DNA of 5,539 nt from Actinomycetota bacterium (GTDB taxonomy: Bacteria; Actinomycetota; Acidimicrobiia; Acidimicrobiales; Acidimicrobiaceae). Shown in pieces: positions 5,475 to 5,539 of the stretch (position 1 is the first letter of the stretch; each line of letters begins with the position of its first letter). Below the pieces are notes generated by a model. It searched no databases and was not told the origin of the DNA. It saw only the letters and a list, made by a program, of their open reading frames with translations. Made by a program: the position numbers and the translations under genes. The stretch is taken from positions 1 through 5,539 of the forward strand of contig DAHVOF010000182.1 of assembly GCA_027318945.1 (NCBI GenBank), read 5' to 3'.

Positions 5475-5539
5475 GAAGGATTAAGAACTTATCCGTAAAT
5501 AGATATCGTTTGTCTCCAGCAGATCATGGCGGCAGCCAA
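5475..5539 (-). mobile_element. Possible end of an IS5-like insertion element
   Basis: The minus-strand frame entering from the right edge looks like a transposase C-terminus, and its stop is followed within about 15 bases by the near-palindrome GGATAAGTTCTTAATCC (5494-5478), which could be the terminal inverted repeat. Tight packing of transposase stop and element end is usual for IS5 relatives. The rest of the element is outside the window, so the boundary is approximate. Confidence 0.35.
5489..5539 (-). CDS. C-terminal fragment of a possible IS5-family transposase, cut by window edge
   Basis: The frame reads LAAAMICWRQTISIYG and stops at TAA 5491-5489. IS5-family transposases commonly end in a hydrophobic helix followed by a basic residue, of the form LAxxxIxxR, just before the stop, and this fits. 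Only 16 residues are visible and no catalytic motif can be checked, so a chance opening is possible. Confidence 0.33.
   Translation of the reverse strand: MAAAMICWRQTISIYG

Overview
The window is a bacterial accessory (defence-island type) segment. The organism cannot be named from it. GC is moderate, start and stop codons are ordinary, and three of the starts have good Shine-Dalgarno sites. The end of the insertion element at the left edge resembles IS630-type ends I associate with Alphaproteobacteria, which is a weak hint only.

Layout, read on the minus strand from right to left. (1) 5475-5539: probable end of another insertion element, IS5-like, with the last codons of a transposase. (2) 5104-5470: a non-coding leader rich in short repeats. 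It has seven copies of the heptamer CAACCCC or its complement, two pairs of which form inverted repeats with the same 6-base spacer, and three copies of CGACCTTTGGG. The leader ends in a plausible promoter for the operon. (3) 5099-3640: an AbiEi/AbiEii-like type IV toxin-antitoxin pair with a GTGA overlap. (4) 3620-2895: a protein of about 240 residues that I read as a PD-(D/E)XK nuclease with a winged-helix segment inserted between the catalytic Asp and the E-x-K motif. (5) 2882-2022: a compact soluble Hanks-type Ser/Thr kinase with all catalytic motifs. (6) 2002-797: a 401-residue unrecognised protein that looks like an alpha/beta (TIM-type) barrel. (7) 763-about 70: a beta-rich unrecognised protein, broken by one frameshift and then cut off at a TA by the left insertion element (1-71).

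All six genes run the same way with gaps of -4, 19, 12, 19 and 33 bases, so they are probably one transcription unit led by an autoregulated antitoxin. The working hypothesis is that nuclease, kinase, barrel protein and beta-rich protein form an undescribed antiphage or mobile-element module, with the AbiE pair giving addiction and transcriptional control. The last gene is damaged, so this copy may be inactive. I do not recognise this gene set as a named defence system. The family calls for abiE and the kinase are secure. The nuclease call is fairly good, and the barrel and insertion-element calls are tentative.
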